Origin: Pseudomonadota bacterium
Lineage (GTDB): Bacteria > Pseudomonadota > Gammaproteobacteria > Burkholderiales > Rhodocyclaceae
Assembly (NCBI GenBank): GCA_018240585.1
Contig: JAFEFM010000118.1
Span: 1-54,050, forward strand
Direction: 5' to 3'
DNA length: 54,050 bases
The notes beneath the pieces were generated by a model. It worked only from the letters and a program-made list of their open reading frames with translations. It ran no database searches and was not told where the DNA came from. The position numbers and the translations under genes were made by a program. Position 1 is the stretch's first letter, and every line of letters begins with the position of its first letter. Shown here in pieces: positions 45,857-54,050 of this stretch.

Positions 45857-46681
45857 ATGAGCAGCCCTTCGCACGCTGGCGAGCACGCCCCACGCACCTA
45901 CCCCACGCGGCCTGCAGCCGTCTATTTCTACGCCACCTGCCTGGTCGACCTGTTCGTGCCGGAGGCGGGCATGGACGCCATCACCCTGCTCGAGCGCGAA
46001 GGCATCCGCGTGATCTTCCCCGAGAGCCAGTCCTGCTGCGGCCAGCCGGCCTATTCCAGCGGCTTTCCGGAAGAAGCGCGCAAGGTCGCCGCGTCGCAGC
46101 TCGACCTCTTTCCCGGGGACTACCCGATCATCGTGCCGTCGGGCTCCTGCGCCGGCATGATCCGCTGGCACTGGGCAAAGATCTTCGCCGACGACCCCGC
46201 CCTGCACGCACGCGCCGCCGCGGTGGCCGCGCGCACCTATGAGCTCGCCGAATTCCTGCTGCACGTGGTCGGCTTCCAGCGCCGCGACGAAGGCGACCCG
46301 GTCACGGTGACGCTGCACACCTCCTGTTCCGCACGGCGCGAGATGGGCACCCACCTTGTCGGCCGCGAACTGCTCGCGCGCCTGGGCAACGTCACCCTCG
46401 CCCACCACGGTCACGAATCCGAGTGCTGCGGCTTCGGCGGCAGCTTCTCGATGAAGCACCCCGACATCTCGACGGCGATGGTGAGCGACAAGGTTGCCGC
46501 GCTGAAAGCGACCGGCGCGCGCGAAGTGGTGACGGCCGACTGTGGCTGCCTGCTCAACATCACCAAGCGTGCCGAGAAGGAAGACCTCGACGCCGGACGA
46601 TCGAAGCCCTCGCTTCCCGGAGAGCACCTCGCCACCTTCCTGCTGCGCCGCACCGGTGGCCAGCCTGCGCGGAGGAGCTGA
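45857..46681 (+). CDS. lutA: lactate utilisation protein LutA (YkgE-type Fe-S oxidoreductase)
   Basis: The 274-residue subunit has two cysteine-rich CCG domains, SCCGQPAYSSGF and ECCGFGGSFSMKHPD, that bind iron-sulphur or haterodisulphide-type centres. With LutB and LutC it forms the L-lactate oxidising complex (LldEFG in other naming). ATG 45857 has AGGAGGA 5-6 nt upstream. It is the first gene of the operon, and lutC follows after 1 bp. No feature is missing. Confidence 0.94.
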   Translation: MSSPSHAGEHAPRTYPTRPAAVYFYATCLVDLFVPEAGMDAITLLEREGIRVIFPESQSCCGQPAYSSGFPEEARKVAASQLDLFPGDYPIIVPSGSCAGMIRWHWAKIFADDPALHARAAAVAARTYELAEFLLHVVGFQRRDEGDPVTVTLHTSCSARREMGTHLVGRELLARLGNVTLAHHGHESECCGFGGSFSMKHPDISTAMVSDKVAALKATGAREVVTADCGCLLNITKRAEKEDLDAGRSKPSLPGEHLATFLLRRTGGQPARRS

Positions 46682-46682
46682 C

Positions 46683-47360
46683 ATGTCCGCCAGCCGTGAG
46701 CGCATCCTCGCCAGGCTGCGCGCCAGCCAGCCTGCCCAGCCGCTGCCGACGCCGGTGCTCGACGCCCATTACACGCCGCGTGCGCGCAACGAGGGCGTTC
46801 GCGAGCGCCTCGCGCGCTTCCGCACCGGCATCGAGAGCTTCCACGCCGAAGTGCATGTGTCCAGCGAGGCCGGCTGGCCGGCACTGCTCGGCCGCCTGTG
46901 CGCCGACAAGGGCGTGGGCACGCTGATGTACGGCGCCGACACACCCGCCGGGCGCCAGCTCGACCCCTCCGCTTTCGCCGCCACGGTGCTGCGTCCCTGG
47001 GCCGGCGCAGTCGAGGATCTGAAGGCCGACCTCTTCCACCGCGTCGACGCCGGCTTCACGCAGACGCTGGGCGCCATCGCCGAGACCGGCACGCTGATCG
47101 TCTGGCCATCGGAGGCCGAGCCGCGCACGCTGTCGCTGGTGCCGCCGATCCACTTCGCGCTGCTCGACGCGCGCGACATCCACCCGACCTTCTTCGACGC
47201 GATGCGCGCCGGCAACTGGGCCAGCGGCCTGCCGACCAACGCGCTGCTGATCTCCGGCCCGTCGAAGACCGCCGACATCCAGCAGACGCTGGCGTATGGC
47301 GCGCACGGCCCCAAGGAGCTGGTCGTGATCGTGATCAACGCCGAAGGAGAGGTGCAATGA
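46683..47360 (+). CDS. lutC: lactate utilisation protein LutC (YkgG-type)
   Basis: The 225-residue LutC/YkgG protein begins MSASRERILARLRASQPAQP and contains GLGAIAETGTLI-type sequence (here TLGAIAETGTLIVWPSEAEPRTLSLVPPIHFALL) and LISGPSKTADIQQTLAYGAHGPKELVV, the family's hallmark C-terminal block. It is part of the L-lactate oxidation complex. Its stop overlaps the lutB start (ATGA), so C and B are coupled. Placing C before B differs from the lutA-B-C order of Bacillus. Confidence 0.94.
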   Translation: MSASRERILARLRASQPAQPLPTPVLDAHYTPRARNEGVRERLARFRTGIESFHAEVHVSSEAGWPALLGRLCADKGVGTLMYGADTPAGRQLDPSAFAATVLRPWAGAVEDLKADLFHRVDAGFTQTLGAIAETGTLIVWPSEAEPRTLSLVPPIHFALLDARDIHPTFFDAMRAGNWASGLPTNALLISGPSKTADIQQTLAYGAHGPKELVVIVINAEGEVQ

Positions 47361-48832
47361 GCGCGCCCCACGCCACTTCAGCCGCAGCGTCGTCGAGCAA
47401 GCGCGACGCCCGCCCGATCGCCTTCGTCTCCGCGCAGGCGCTGCGCGAGCGCATGCACGATGCGGTCAACGACCCGCATCTGCGCAAGAGCTTCCGCGGC
47501 GCGATGGACTTCCTGATGGCCAAGCGTGCCGCACAGTTCCCCGATGAATCGGAACTCGACTCGCTGCGCACGCTGTCCGAAGGCATCCGCCAGTACAGCC
47601 TGTCCAGGCTGCCCGACCTGCTCGAACAGCTCGAGGCCAAGCTGACGCGCAACGGCGTGCAGGTGCATTGGGCCGCCGATGCCGACGAGGCCAACGCGAT
47701 CATGCTCGGCATCGCCCGCCGCCATGCGGCGAAGACCATCGTCAAGGGCAAGTCGATGGTGAGCGAGGAGATCGAGTTCAACCACGCGATGCACGACGCA
47801 GGGATCGACGCGCTGGAATCCGACATGGGCGAATACATCGTCCAGTTGGCGGGCGAGAAGCCTTCGCACATCATCATGCCGGCGATCCACAAGACCAAGG
47901 AGCAGATCGCCACCCTGTTCGCCGAGAAGGTTCCCGGCGTCTCCTACACCGACAATGTCGACACCCTGATCCAGATCGGCCGCCAGGTGCTGCGCGAGAA
48001 GTTCGAGCAGGCCGACATCGGCCTGTCGGGCGTGAATTTCGCCGTCGCCGAAACCGGCACGCTGTGCCTGGTGGAGAACGAAGGCAACGGCCGCATGTGC
48101 ACCACCGTGCCGCGGGTGCACATGGCGATCACCGGCATCGAGAAGGTGGTCGAGAAGCTGGAGCACGTCGCACCGCTCTATTCCATCCTGACGCGCTCGG
48201 CCACCGGCCAGGCGATCTCGACCTACTTCAACCTGATCTCCGGCCCGCGCAAGCCGGGCGAGAAGGACGGCCCCGAAGAGGTGCACCTGATCCTGCTCGA
48301 CAACGGCCGCAGCCAGGCCTATGCCGACGAGCAGTTGCGCAAGACGCTGCAATGCATCCGCTGCGGCGCGTGCATGAACCACTGCCCGGTGTACACCCGC
48401 ATCGGCGGGTTGGCCTACGGCACCACCTACCCGGGCCCGATCGGCAAGATCATATCGCCGCACCTGATGGGGCTGGAGCAGACCCACCTGTTGCCGACCG
48501 TCTCTACCTTGTGCGGCGCCTGCGGCGAAGTGTGCCCGGTAAAGATCCCGATCCCGGAGTTGCTGGTGCGCCTGCGCGGCGAGGCGCAGAGCAAGCCGCA
48601 CGACAACCCCGTCATGGTGGGCCAGGGTGCCGGCTACAGCGCGCTGGCGTCCTTCGTCTGGCGCACCTGGGCACGCATCTACGCACGGCCCGGCAACTAC
48701 CGCATGTTCAGTTGGCTCGCATCGCGCTTCCGCGCTCTGACGCCCTCGCGGCAGAGCGGCTGGACGGCAGCGCGCACACCCCTCACTCCGGCCCCGCGAC
48801 GACTGCGAGACATGGTGCGCGACCGCCAGTAA
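47357..48832 (+). CDS. lutB: lactate utilisation protein LutB (YkgF-type iron-sulphur protein)
   Basis: The 491-residue protein has the LutB/YkgF core (HAAKTIVKGKSMVSEEIEFN, DNVDTLIQIGRQVLREKF, GLSGVNFAVAETGTLCLVENEGNGRM) and two ferredoxin-type clusters, CIRCGACMNHCPVY and CGACGEVCPVKI. It passes electrons from L-lactate oxidation towards the quinone pool. It ends with a basic Ala/Arg/Pro-rich tail. The start overlaps lutC. An 85-bp gap with a hairpin follows before the dld gene. Confidence 0.95.
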   Translation: MSAPHATSAAASSSKRDARPIAFVSAQALRERMHDAVNDPHLRKSFRGAMDFLMAKRAAQFPDESELDSLRTLSEGIRQYSLSRLPDLLEQLEAKLTRNGVQVHWAADADEANAIMLGIARRHAAKTIVKGKSMVSEEIEFNHAMHDAGIDALESDMGEYIVQLAGEKPSHIIMPAIHKTKEQIATLFAEKVPGVSYTDNVDTLIQIGRQVLREKFEQADIGLSGVNFAVAETGTLCLVENEGNGRMCTTVPRVHMAITGIEKVVEKLEHVAPLYSILTRSATGQAISTYFNLISGPRKPGEKDGPEEVHLILLDNGRSQAYADEQLRKTLQCIRCGACMNHCPVYTRIGGLAYGTTYPGPIGKIISPHLMGLEQTHLLPTVSTLCGACGEVCPVKIPIPELLVRLRGEAQSKPHDNPVMVGQGAGYSALASFVWRTWARIYARPGNYRMFSWLASRFRALTPSRQSGWTAARTPLTPAPRRLRDMVRDRQ

Positions 48833-48843
48833 GCGTCCCCTGA

Positions 48844-48870
48844 GCCGCCCTTCCCCGCATGAGGGGCGGC
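48844..48870 (+). other. hairpin between lutB and the D-lactate dehydrogenase gene
   Basis: GCCGCCC (48844-48850) pairs with GGGCGGC (48864-48870). There is no T-tract. It may reduce read-through or protect the upstream mRNA inside the operon. Confidence 0.4.
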
Positions 48871-48917
48871 GGCGAGCAAGCACTCCAACCAACGCATCCC
48901 CGACGGGAGATCCCATC

Positions 48918-51704
48918 GTGTCCGCACTGATCGAAGCCCTGCGCCGCCGGCTGCCCGCCGAGCGGGTCATCACCGACGAACTGCGCCGCCTTGCCTATGG
49001 CACGGACGGCAGCTTCTACCGCCTGATCCCGGAAGTGGTCGCGGTCGTCGACGACGAGGACGAAGTTCGCGACGTCGTCAATCTGGCCCGCCAGTACCGC
49101 CGGCCGGTCACCTTCCGCGCCGCCGGCACCAGCCTGTGCGGCCAGGCGGTGACCGACGGCGTACTGGTGCTGCTCGGCGACGGCTTCGCCACCTGCCGCA
49201 TCGCCGCCGACGGTGCCACGGTGCAGGTGGGCCCCGGCATCGTCGGTGCCGACGTGAATCGCCGCCTCGCGCCGCTGGGCCGCAAGATCGGCCCCGACCC
49301 GGCTTCGATCAACGCCGCCAAGATCGGCGGCATCGCCGCCAACAACAGCAGCGGCATGTGCTGCGGCACGGCGCAGAACAGCTACAACACGCTGGCCTCG
49401 ATCCGCGTGCTGTTCGCCGACGGTAGTCTGCTCGATACCGGCGACGCGGCCAGCCTCGCCGAATTCCGCGACAGCCACTCGGCGCTGCTCGATCGCCTGG
49501 CCGCGCTGGCCGCCGAAGTGCGCAGCGACGAGGCGCTCGCCGCCCGCATCCGCAGCAAGTACAAGATCAAGAACACCACCGGCTACAGCCTCAACGCGCT
49601 GGTCGATTTCGACGACCCGGTGGACATCCTCGCGCACCTGATGATCGGCTCGGAAGGCACGCTGGGCTTCATCTCGCAGGTGACCTACAGCACCGTGCCG
49701 GAGTACGCGCACAAGGCCAGCGCCCTGGTGTTCTTCGCCGACATGGGAACGGCCTGCCGCGCCGTGTCCGGCCTCAAGTCGCGGCCGGTGGATGCGGTGG
49801 AGCTGCTCGACCGCGCCTCGCTGCGCGCCGTCGCCCACCAGCCCGGCATGCCGCCGCTGCTGAAGACGCTGGCGGAAGGCGCCACCGCGCTGCTGATCGA
49901 GACGCGCGCGCCGTCGGCGGCGGAACTCGACGAACGTGTCGCCGCGGTGCTGAGCGAGCTTGCCGCCTATCCGCTGATCGAGGCGGCGGCCTTCACCACC
50001 GACCCGGTCGAAATCGACCATCTGTGGCATGTGCGCAAGGGCACCTTTCCGGCGGTGGGCGCGGTGCGCAAGCCGGGCACGACCGTCATCATCGAGGACG
50101 TCGCCGTCGCCGTGCCCGACCTGGCCGATTGCTGCCTGGACCTGCAGCACCTGTTCGCCAAGCACGGCTACCACGAGGCGATCATCTTCGGCCACGCCCT
50201 GGAGGGCAACGTCCATTTCGTGTTCACCCAGGACTTCGGCATCGAATCCGAAGTGGCGCGCTACGCCGCCTTCATGGACGAGGTGTGCGCGCTGCTGGTG
50301 AGCAAATACGACGGCTCGCTGAAGGCCGAGCATGGCACCGGCCGCAACATGGCCCCCTTCGTCGAGCTGGAATGGGGCGCTCAGGCGTACGCGCTGATGA
50401 AGGAGATCAAGCGCCTGTTCGACCCGGAGGATCTGCTCAACCCGGGCGTGATCATCAACGACGACGCCGAGGCGCACCTCAAGCACCTCAAGCCGATGCC
50501 GGCGGCGGGCGCGCTTTACGCGCCGGTGGACCGCTGCATCGAATGCGGCTTCTGCGAGCCGCAGTGCCCGTCGCACGGCCTCACGCTGTCGCCGCGCCAG
50601 CGCATCGTCGGCTGGCGCGAGCTGTCGCGGCGCAAGGCTGCCGGCGAGGACGAGGGTCAGCTCGGGCAGGACTATCTCTACATGGGCCTCGACACCTGCG
50701 CGACCTGCGGCCTGTGCGCCACCGCCTGCCCGGTCGGCATCGAGACCGGCACGCTGACGCGCGCGGTGCGCGGCGAGAAGCTGTCGAATGTCGCACGCAC
50801 GCTCGGCCGCGTCGCCGCCAACCATTTCGGCGCCACCCAGGCGCTGGCCCGCACGGCGCTGAAGGCCGGGCACCTGGCCGAAGCGGTGATCGGCACGGAG
50901 CTGCTGTCGCGCCTGAGCGGCGGCGCCTGGAAGGCCGGCATGCCCAGGCCGCAGCCAGCGGGGCGCCCCTCCCCCAGCGCCGGCCAGGGCGACAAGGTCG
51001 TCTATTTCCCCACCTGCGCCGGCCGCATGTTCGGCGCCGACACGCCCGAGGCCGCGTTGTCGGCGACGGTGATCCGTGTGCTGGAGCGCGCCGGTTACGC
51101 CCCCATCGTGCCTGAAGGCGTGGATGCGCTGTGCTGCGGCCAGTCGTTCGCCAGCAAGGGGCTCGCCGACGATGCCGACCGCAAGTCGGCCGAGCTCGAG
51201 GCCGTGCTGCGCCGCGCCAGCGAGGACGGTAAGTTTCCGATCGTGCTCGACGCCAGCGCCTGCTCGCTGCGCATGAAGACTTTCCTCGCCGATCGCCTGC
51301 CGGTGTACGACCTCGTCGAGTTCGCCCACGACGCCCTGTTGCCGCGCCTGATGCTGGCGAAGAAGGCCGACCCGGTGCTGATCCACCTGAACTGCAGTGC
51401 GCGCCGCATGGGCTTCGAAGCCAAGCTGACGAAGCTGGCCAAGGCCTGCGCCGAACAGGTGACGCTGCCGCCGGAAGTGAAGTGCTGCGGCTTCGGCGGC
51501 GACCGCGGCTTCGTCGTGCCGGAGCTGAACGCACACGCGCTGCGCAAGCTGCATGCCGACATCCCCGCCGGCTGTTGCGGAGGCTATTCCAGCAACCAGA
51601 CCTGCGAGATCGGCCTCACCGCCGCCACCGGACTGCCCTACCGATCCATCGTCCATCTGCTGGACGAATGCAGCACGGAGGCAGCCCGCATGGCGACCTG
51701 CTGA
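48918..51704 (+). CDS. FAD- and Fe-S-dependent D-lactate dehydrogenase (Dld-II type)
   Basis: This 928-residue fusion has an FAD-binding oxidase domain at the N-terminus ([60 protein letters not shown]), two ferredoxin clusters ([15 protein letters not shown] and [18 protein letters not shown]) and two CCG domains ([17 protein letters not shown]). Family members oxidise D-lactate to pyruvate with electrons going to quinone. GTG 48918 has GGGAGATCCC upstream. It would complement LutABC (L-lactate), so the operon can use both isomers. Confidence 0.93.
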   Translation: MSALIEALRRRLPAERVITDELRRLAYGTDGSFYRLIPEVVAVVDDEDEVRDVVNLARQYRRPVTFRAAGTSLCGQAVTDGVLVLLGDGFATCRIAADGATVQVGPGIVGADVNRRLAPLGRKIGPDPASINAAKIGGIAANNSSGMCCGTAQNSYNTLASIRVLFADGSLLDTGDAASLAEFRDSHSALLDRLAALAAEVRSDEALAARIRSKYKIKNTTGYSLNALVDFDDPVDILAHLMIGSEGTLGFISQVTYSTVPEYAHKASALVFFADMGTACRAVSGLKSRPVDAVELLDRASLRAVAHQPGMPPLLKTLAEGATALLIETRAPSAAELDERVAAVLSELAAYPLIEAAAFTTDPVEIDHLWHVRKGTFPAVGAVRKPGTTVIIEDVAVAVPDLADCCLDLQHLFAKHGYHEAIIFGHALEGNVHFVFTQDFGIESEVARYAAFMDEVCALLVSKYDGSLKAEHGTGRNMAPFVELEWGAQAYALMKEIKRLFDPEDLLNPGVIINDDAEAHLKHLKPMPAAGALYAPVDRCIECGFCEPQCPSHGLTLSPRQRIVGWRELSRRKAAGEDEGQLGQDYLYMGLDTCATCGLCATACPVGIETGTLTRAVRGEKLSNVARTLGRVAANHFGATQALARTALKAGHLAEAVIGTELLSRLSGGAWKAGMPRPQPAGRPSPSAGQGDKVVYFPTCAGRMFGADTPEAALSATVIRVLERAGYAPIVPEGVDALCCGQSFASKGLADDADRKSAELEAVLRRASEDGKFPIVLDASACSLRMKTFLADRLPVYDLVEFAHDALLPRLMLAKKADPVLIHLNCSARRMGFEAKLTKLAKACAEQVTLPPEVKCCGFGGDRGFVVPELNAHALRKLHADIPAGCCGGYSSNQTCEIGLTAATGLPYRSIVHLLDECSTEAARMATC

Positions 51705-51825
51705 CCCACAACCCACACAACAAGACACCGGCCGCATGCCGCGAGCCGGGCGACACGCCGCTCATTCACGCGGCCATTCCTTGAACAAGCTGTTCCAAGT
51801 GCGTTTCTCGAGGAGGATTCACAAA

Positions 51826-53472
51826 ATGCAAACATGGATGCAAATCTACGATCCGCTGGGCAACCTCTGGTTGTCCTCGCTGATCGCAGCCCTGCCGATC
51901 TTCTTCTTCTTCATCGCGCTCGCCGTGCTGCGCATGAAGGGGCACGTCGCCGGCACCCTCACCGTCGCCATCGCGCTGGCGGTCGCCATCTTCTTCTACA
52001 AGATGCCGGTATCCATGGCGCTGGCCTCGGCCGGCTATGGCTTCCTGTACGGCCTGTGGCCGATCGCGTGGATCATCATCGGCGCCGTCTTCCTGTACAA
52101 GATCACGGTGAAGACCGGTCAGTTCAACATCATCCGCGCCTCGGTGGTGTCGATCACCGATGACCAGCGCCTGCAGATGCTGCTCGTCGGTTTCTCCTTC
52201 GGCGCCTTCCTCGAAGGTGCGGCCGGTTTCGGTGCGCCGGTGGCCATCACCGCGTCGCTGCTGGTGGGCCTGGGCTTCAATCCGCTCTACGCCGCCGGCC
52301 TGTGCCTGATCGCCAACACCGCACCGGTGGCCTTCGGCGCGATGGGCATCCCCATCATCGTCAGCGGCCAGGTGACCGGCATCGACCCCTTCAAGATCGG
52401 CCAGATGGCCGGTCGCCAGTTGCCGCTGCTGTCGGTCATCGTGCCCTTCTGGCTGGTGGCGATGATGGACGGCTGGCGCGGCATCAAGGAGACCTGGCCT
52501 GCCATCCTCGTCGCCGGCGGCAGCTTCGCCGTCACCCAGTTCTTCACCGCCAACTTCATCGGACCCGAGTTGCCGGACATCACCTCGGCGCTGGTGAGCC
52601 TGGTGTGCCTGACCGTGTTCCTGAAGAACTGGAAGCCGAAGAACATCTTCCGCTTCGACAAGCAACACCACACCGAGCTCGGCGAGGATCGCCACTACAG
52701 CTTCGGCGAGATCGCCAAGGCGTGGTCGCCGTTCGTGGTGCTCACCATCATGGTCACGATCTGGAGCCTGAAGCCTTTCAAGGCCCTCTTCGCCAAGGGC
52801 GGCGCACTGTATTCGACGGTGCTGCAGTTCCCGGTGCCGATGCTCGACAACCTGGTGATCAAGATGGAGCCCATCGTCGCCAAGGCCACGCCCTACGCCG
52901 CGATCTACAAGCTCGACCTGCTGTCTGCCACCGGCACCGCGATCCTCATCGCCGCGCTCATCAGCATGGTCATGCTCGGCATGAAGGGGGGCGATGCGGC
53001 GCGCGCGTTCAAGGAAACCGTGGTCGAACTGAAGCGCCCGATCTACTCGATCGGCATGGTGCTGGCGTTCGCCTTCGTCGCCAACTACTCGGGCCTGTCC
53101 GCGACCCTGGCCCTGCTGCTGGCCGGCACCGGCGCGCTGTTCCCGTTCTTCTCGCCCTTCCTCGGCTGGCTCGGCGTGTTCCTGACCGGTTCGGACACCT
53201 CGTCGAACGCGCTGTTCTGCTCGCTGCAGGCGACCACCGCGCATCAGGTCGGCGTGCATGACACCCTGCTGGTGGCGGCGAACACCACCGGCGGCGTGAC
53301 CGGCAAGATGATCTCGCCGCAGTCGATCGCAGTTGCCTGCGCCGCAGTCGGCCTGGTCGGCAAGGAGTCGGACCTGTTCCGCTTCACCGTCAAGCACAGC
53401 CTCGCGTTCGCGACCATGGTCGGCATCATCACCACGCTGCAGGCCTACGTGTTCCCGTGGATGATTCCTTGA
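51826..53472 (+). CDS. lldP: L-lactate permease
   Basis: The 548-residue permease has about twelve TM helices with the family features [34 protein letters not shown] and [21 protein letters not shown]. It imports lactate with protons and may also take glycolate. AGGAGG (51811-51816) lies 9 nt before ATG 51826; the frame stays open to 51553 but that part has no similarity. It is the last gene of the lactate operon, 121 bp after dld, and two hairpins follow. Confidence 0.96.
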   Translation: MQTWMQIYDPLGNLWLSSLIAALPIFFFFIALAVLRMKGHVAGTLTVAIALAVAIFFYKMPVSMALASAGYGFLYGLWPIAWIIIGAVFLYKITVKTGQFNIIRASVVSITDDQRLQMLLVGFSFGAFLEGAAGFGAPVAITASLLVGLGFNPLYAAGLCLIANTAPVAFGAMGIPIIVSGQVTGIDPFKIGQMAGRQLPLLSVIVPFWLVAMMDGWRGIKETWPAILVAGGSFAVTQFFTANFIGPELPDITSALVSLVCLTVFLKNWKPKNIFRFDKQHHTELGEDRHYSFGEIAKAWSPFVVLTIMVTIWSLKPFKALFAKGGALYSTVLQFPVPMLDNLVIKMEPIVAKATPYAAIYKLDLLSATGTAILIAALISMVMLGMKGGDAARAFKETVVELKRPIYSIGMVLAFAFVANYSGLSATLALLLAGTGALFPFFSPFLGWLGVFLTGSDTSSNALFCSLQATTAHQVGVHDTLLVAANTTGGVTGKMISPQSIAVACAAVGLVGKESDLFRFTVKHSLAFATMVGIITTLQAYVFPWMIP

Positions 53473-53477
53473 TCGCC

Positions 53478-53501
53478 GCGCCCGCCCGCTGAGGCGGGCG
53501 C
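53478..53501 (+). terminator. hairpin after lldP
   Basis: GCGCCCGCC (53478-53486) pairs with GGCGGGCGC (53493-53501) around CGCTGA, six bases after the lldP stop. No T-tract follows, so termination may need Rho. Confidence 0.55.
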
Positions 53502-53522
53502 AGTATCAGCTCCCGAAAGACC

Positions 53523-53553
53523 GGGGTGCGGTCATCACCGGTGACCGCACCCC
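53523..53553. terminator. second hairpin after lldP
   Basis: GGGGTGCGGTCA (53523-53534) pairs perfectly with TGACCGCACCCC (53542-53553). With the hairpin before it, it probably ends the lactate operon. Confidence 0.55.
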
Positions 53554-53756
53554 GCCAGGGTCTTCCGGCCAGGCTGAACCCGGGCTTCAGTTCCCCACTG
53601 GCGATCGGGCCCTCGATCTGCCCGGTAACCCGCCCCTTCAAAGCGGGCTTGCCCGACGCAAATCGTTCTTCACCGAGGAACCGCAACGCATTTGCGGTCG
53701 CCGAGCACGAAGCTTGCCGGCATGACGACAGTGGAGATAGCATCGTTGAAAAAGTG

Positions 53757-53767
53757 TTGGTCAGACC
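53757..53767 (+). promoter_or_regulatory. partial LldR/PdhR-type site before aceE
   Basis: TTGGTCAGACC is identical to 11 of the 13 bases of the lldR-promoter operator read on the minus strand (TTGGTCAGACCAA); the closing AA is CG here. It is about 100 bp before the aceE start. Confidence 0.45.
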
Positions 53768-53870
53768 CGCCTTACCACCTGCCCAGCAAAACCAAAGGCC
53801 CGCCAGCAAAGCCGGGCGCATCACGGCCCGCGCTGAAGCGTCCTGCGCGCCGTCAATCCGAGGAGACAAC

Positions 53871-54050
53871 ATGAGCAATCAAGGTGATATCGACGTCCGT
53901 GAAACCACGGAATGGGTCGACGCGCTGGCTGGCGTCATCGAGCACGCAGGCGCCGAGCGTGCGCACTTTCTGATCGAGACGCTGATTGCGACGGCGCGCC
54001 AGGAAGGGGTGAACATTCCGTACGCGGCCACGACCGAGTACATCAACACG
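53871..54050 (+). CDS. aceE: pyruvate dehydrogenase E1 component, homodimeric type (N-terminal part)
   Basis: The first 60 residues (MSNQGDIDVRETTEWVDALAG, ERAHFLIETLIATARQEGVNIPYAATTEYINT) match the N-terminus of AceE, the thiamine-diphosphate E1 of pyruvate dehydrogenase in Gram-negatives. It decarboxylates pyruvate for acetyl-CoA formation. The gene runs off the right edge. AGGAG lies about 5 nt before ATG 53871. It follows the lactate operon, whose product is pyruvate. Confidence 0.92.
   Translation, partial: MSNQGDIDVRETTEWVDALAGVIEHAGAERAHFLIETLIATARQEGVNIPYAATTEYINT

Larger units (their letters stand above)
53473..53870. other. 398-bp gap between lldP and aceE
   Basis: It holds two strong hairpins (53478-53501 and 53523-53553) and a GntR-type half-palindrome at 53757. 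The remaining roughly 200 bp show no gene I trust. Confidence 0.6.

Noticed and set aside
53429..53878. 149-codon minus-strand frame between lldP and aceE
   Set aside because: It overlaps the end of lldP and two hairpins and has no family similarity.

Overview
This GC-rich (roughly two-thirds G+C) window looks like chromosome from a betaproteobacterium, most likely Rhodocyclales of the Thauera/Azoarcus type. The basis is inference from codon and protein style, the rne-end / LMW phosphatase / uvrB / aminotransferase neighbourhood, a urease cluster with HupE/UreJ and a urea channel, a lactate-utilisation cluster next to a homodimeric pyruvate dehydrogenase gene, and REP-like repeats. I could not run a database search. 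The window is mostly ordinary, densely coded chromosome with no prophage, integron, CRISPR array or intact insertion sequence.

Layout. 1-4.5 kb: tail of a probable RNase E gene, a protein tyrosine phosphatase, uvrB, a divergent aspartate/aromatic aminotransferase, and two identical tRNA-Asn genes with a clear promoter and terminator. 4.5-11 kb: a Lon-like protease, moaA, alanine dehydrogenase and a polytopic membrane protein. 11-16.4 kb: an envelope-stress module made of a PmrAB/QseBC-like two-component system, an HtrA/DegP protease preceded by a PmrA-box-like repeat, and two small secreted proteins (one with two PsiF repeats). 16.4-21 kb (minus strand): a TctDE-like two-component system followed by cytochrome b561, a fused outer-membrane cytochrome-porin that resembles Cyc2, and a small periplasmic cytochrome c. 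Together these could form a complete quinone-to-cell-surface electron path. 21-27.2 kb: Old Yellow Enzyme, RmuC, an FtsX-type permease and an M20 amidohydrolase. 27.5-30.9 kb: a tightly packed set (deacetylase-like, DUF429, unknown, Mut7-C RNase) flanked by REP-like repeats.

31.2-38.3 kb: urease cluster ureD-A-J-B-C-E-F-G plus a urea channel, enough for urea entry, nickel supply, enzyme assembly and hydrolysis. Between it and threonine synthase lies the remnant of a RelE/HigB-type toxin gene with two in-frame TGA codons. 40-45 kb: a Gly-rich TerB-like protein, a RidA protein, a DUF1805 protein, an acetyl-CoA hydrolase/CoA-transferase and a divergent LysR regulator. 44.8-54 kb: a FadR-type GntR regulator (LldR-like) divergent from lutA-lutC-lutB, a D-lactate dehydrogenase, lactate permease and the start of aceE. 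Matching TTGGTC-type operator palindromes sit in front of the regulator and lutA, and a near copy sits before aceE, so lactate uptake, both lactate oxidations and pyruvate entry into the TCA cycle may be one circuit.

The observations I rate highest are the Cyc2-like electron conduit, the shared LldR/PdhR-type operators, the decayed toxin gene, the PmrA-like box before htrA and the REP family.
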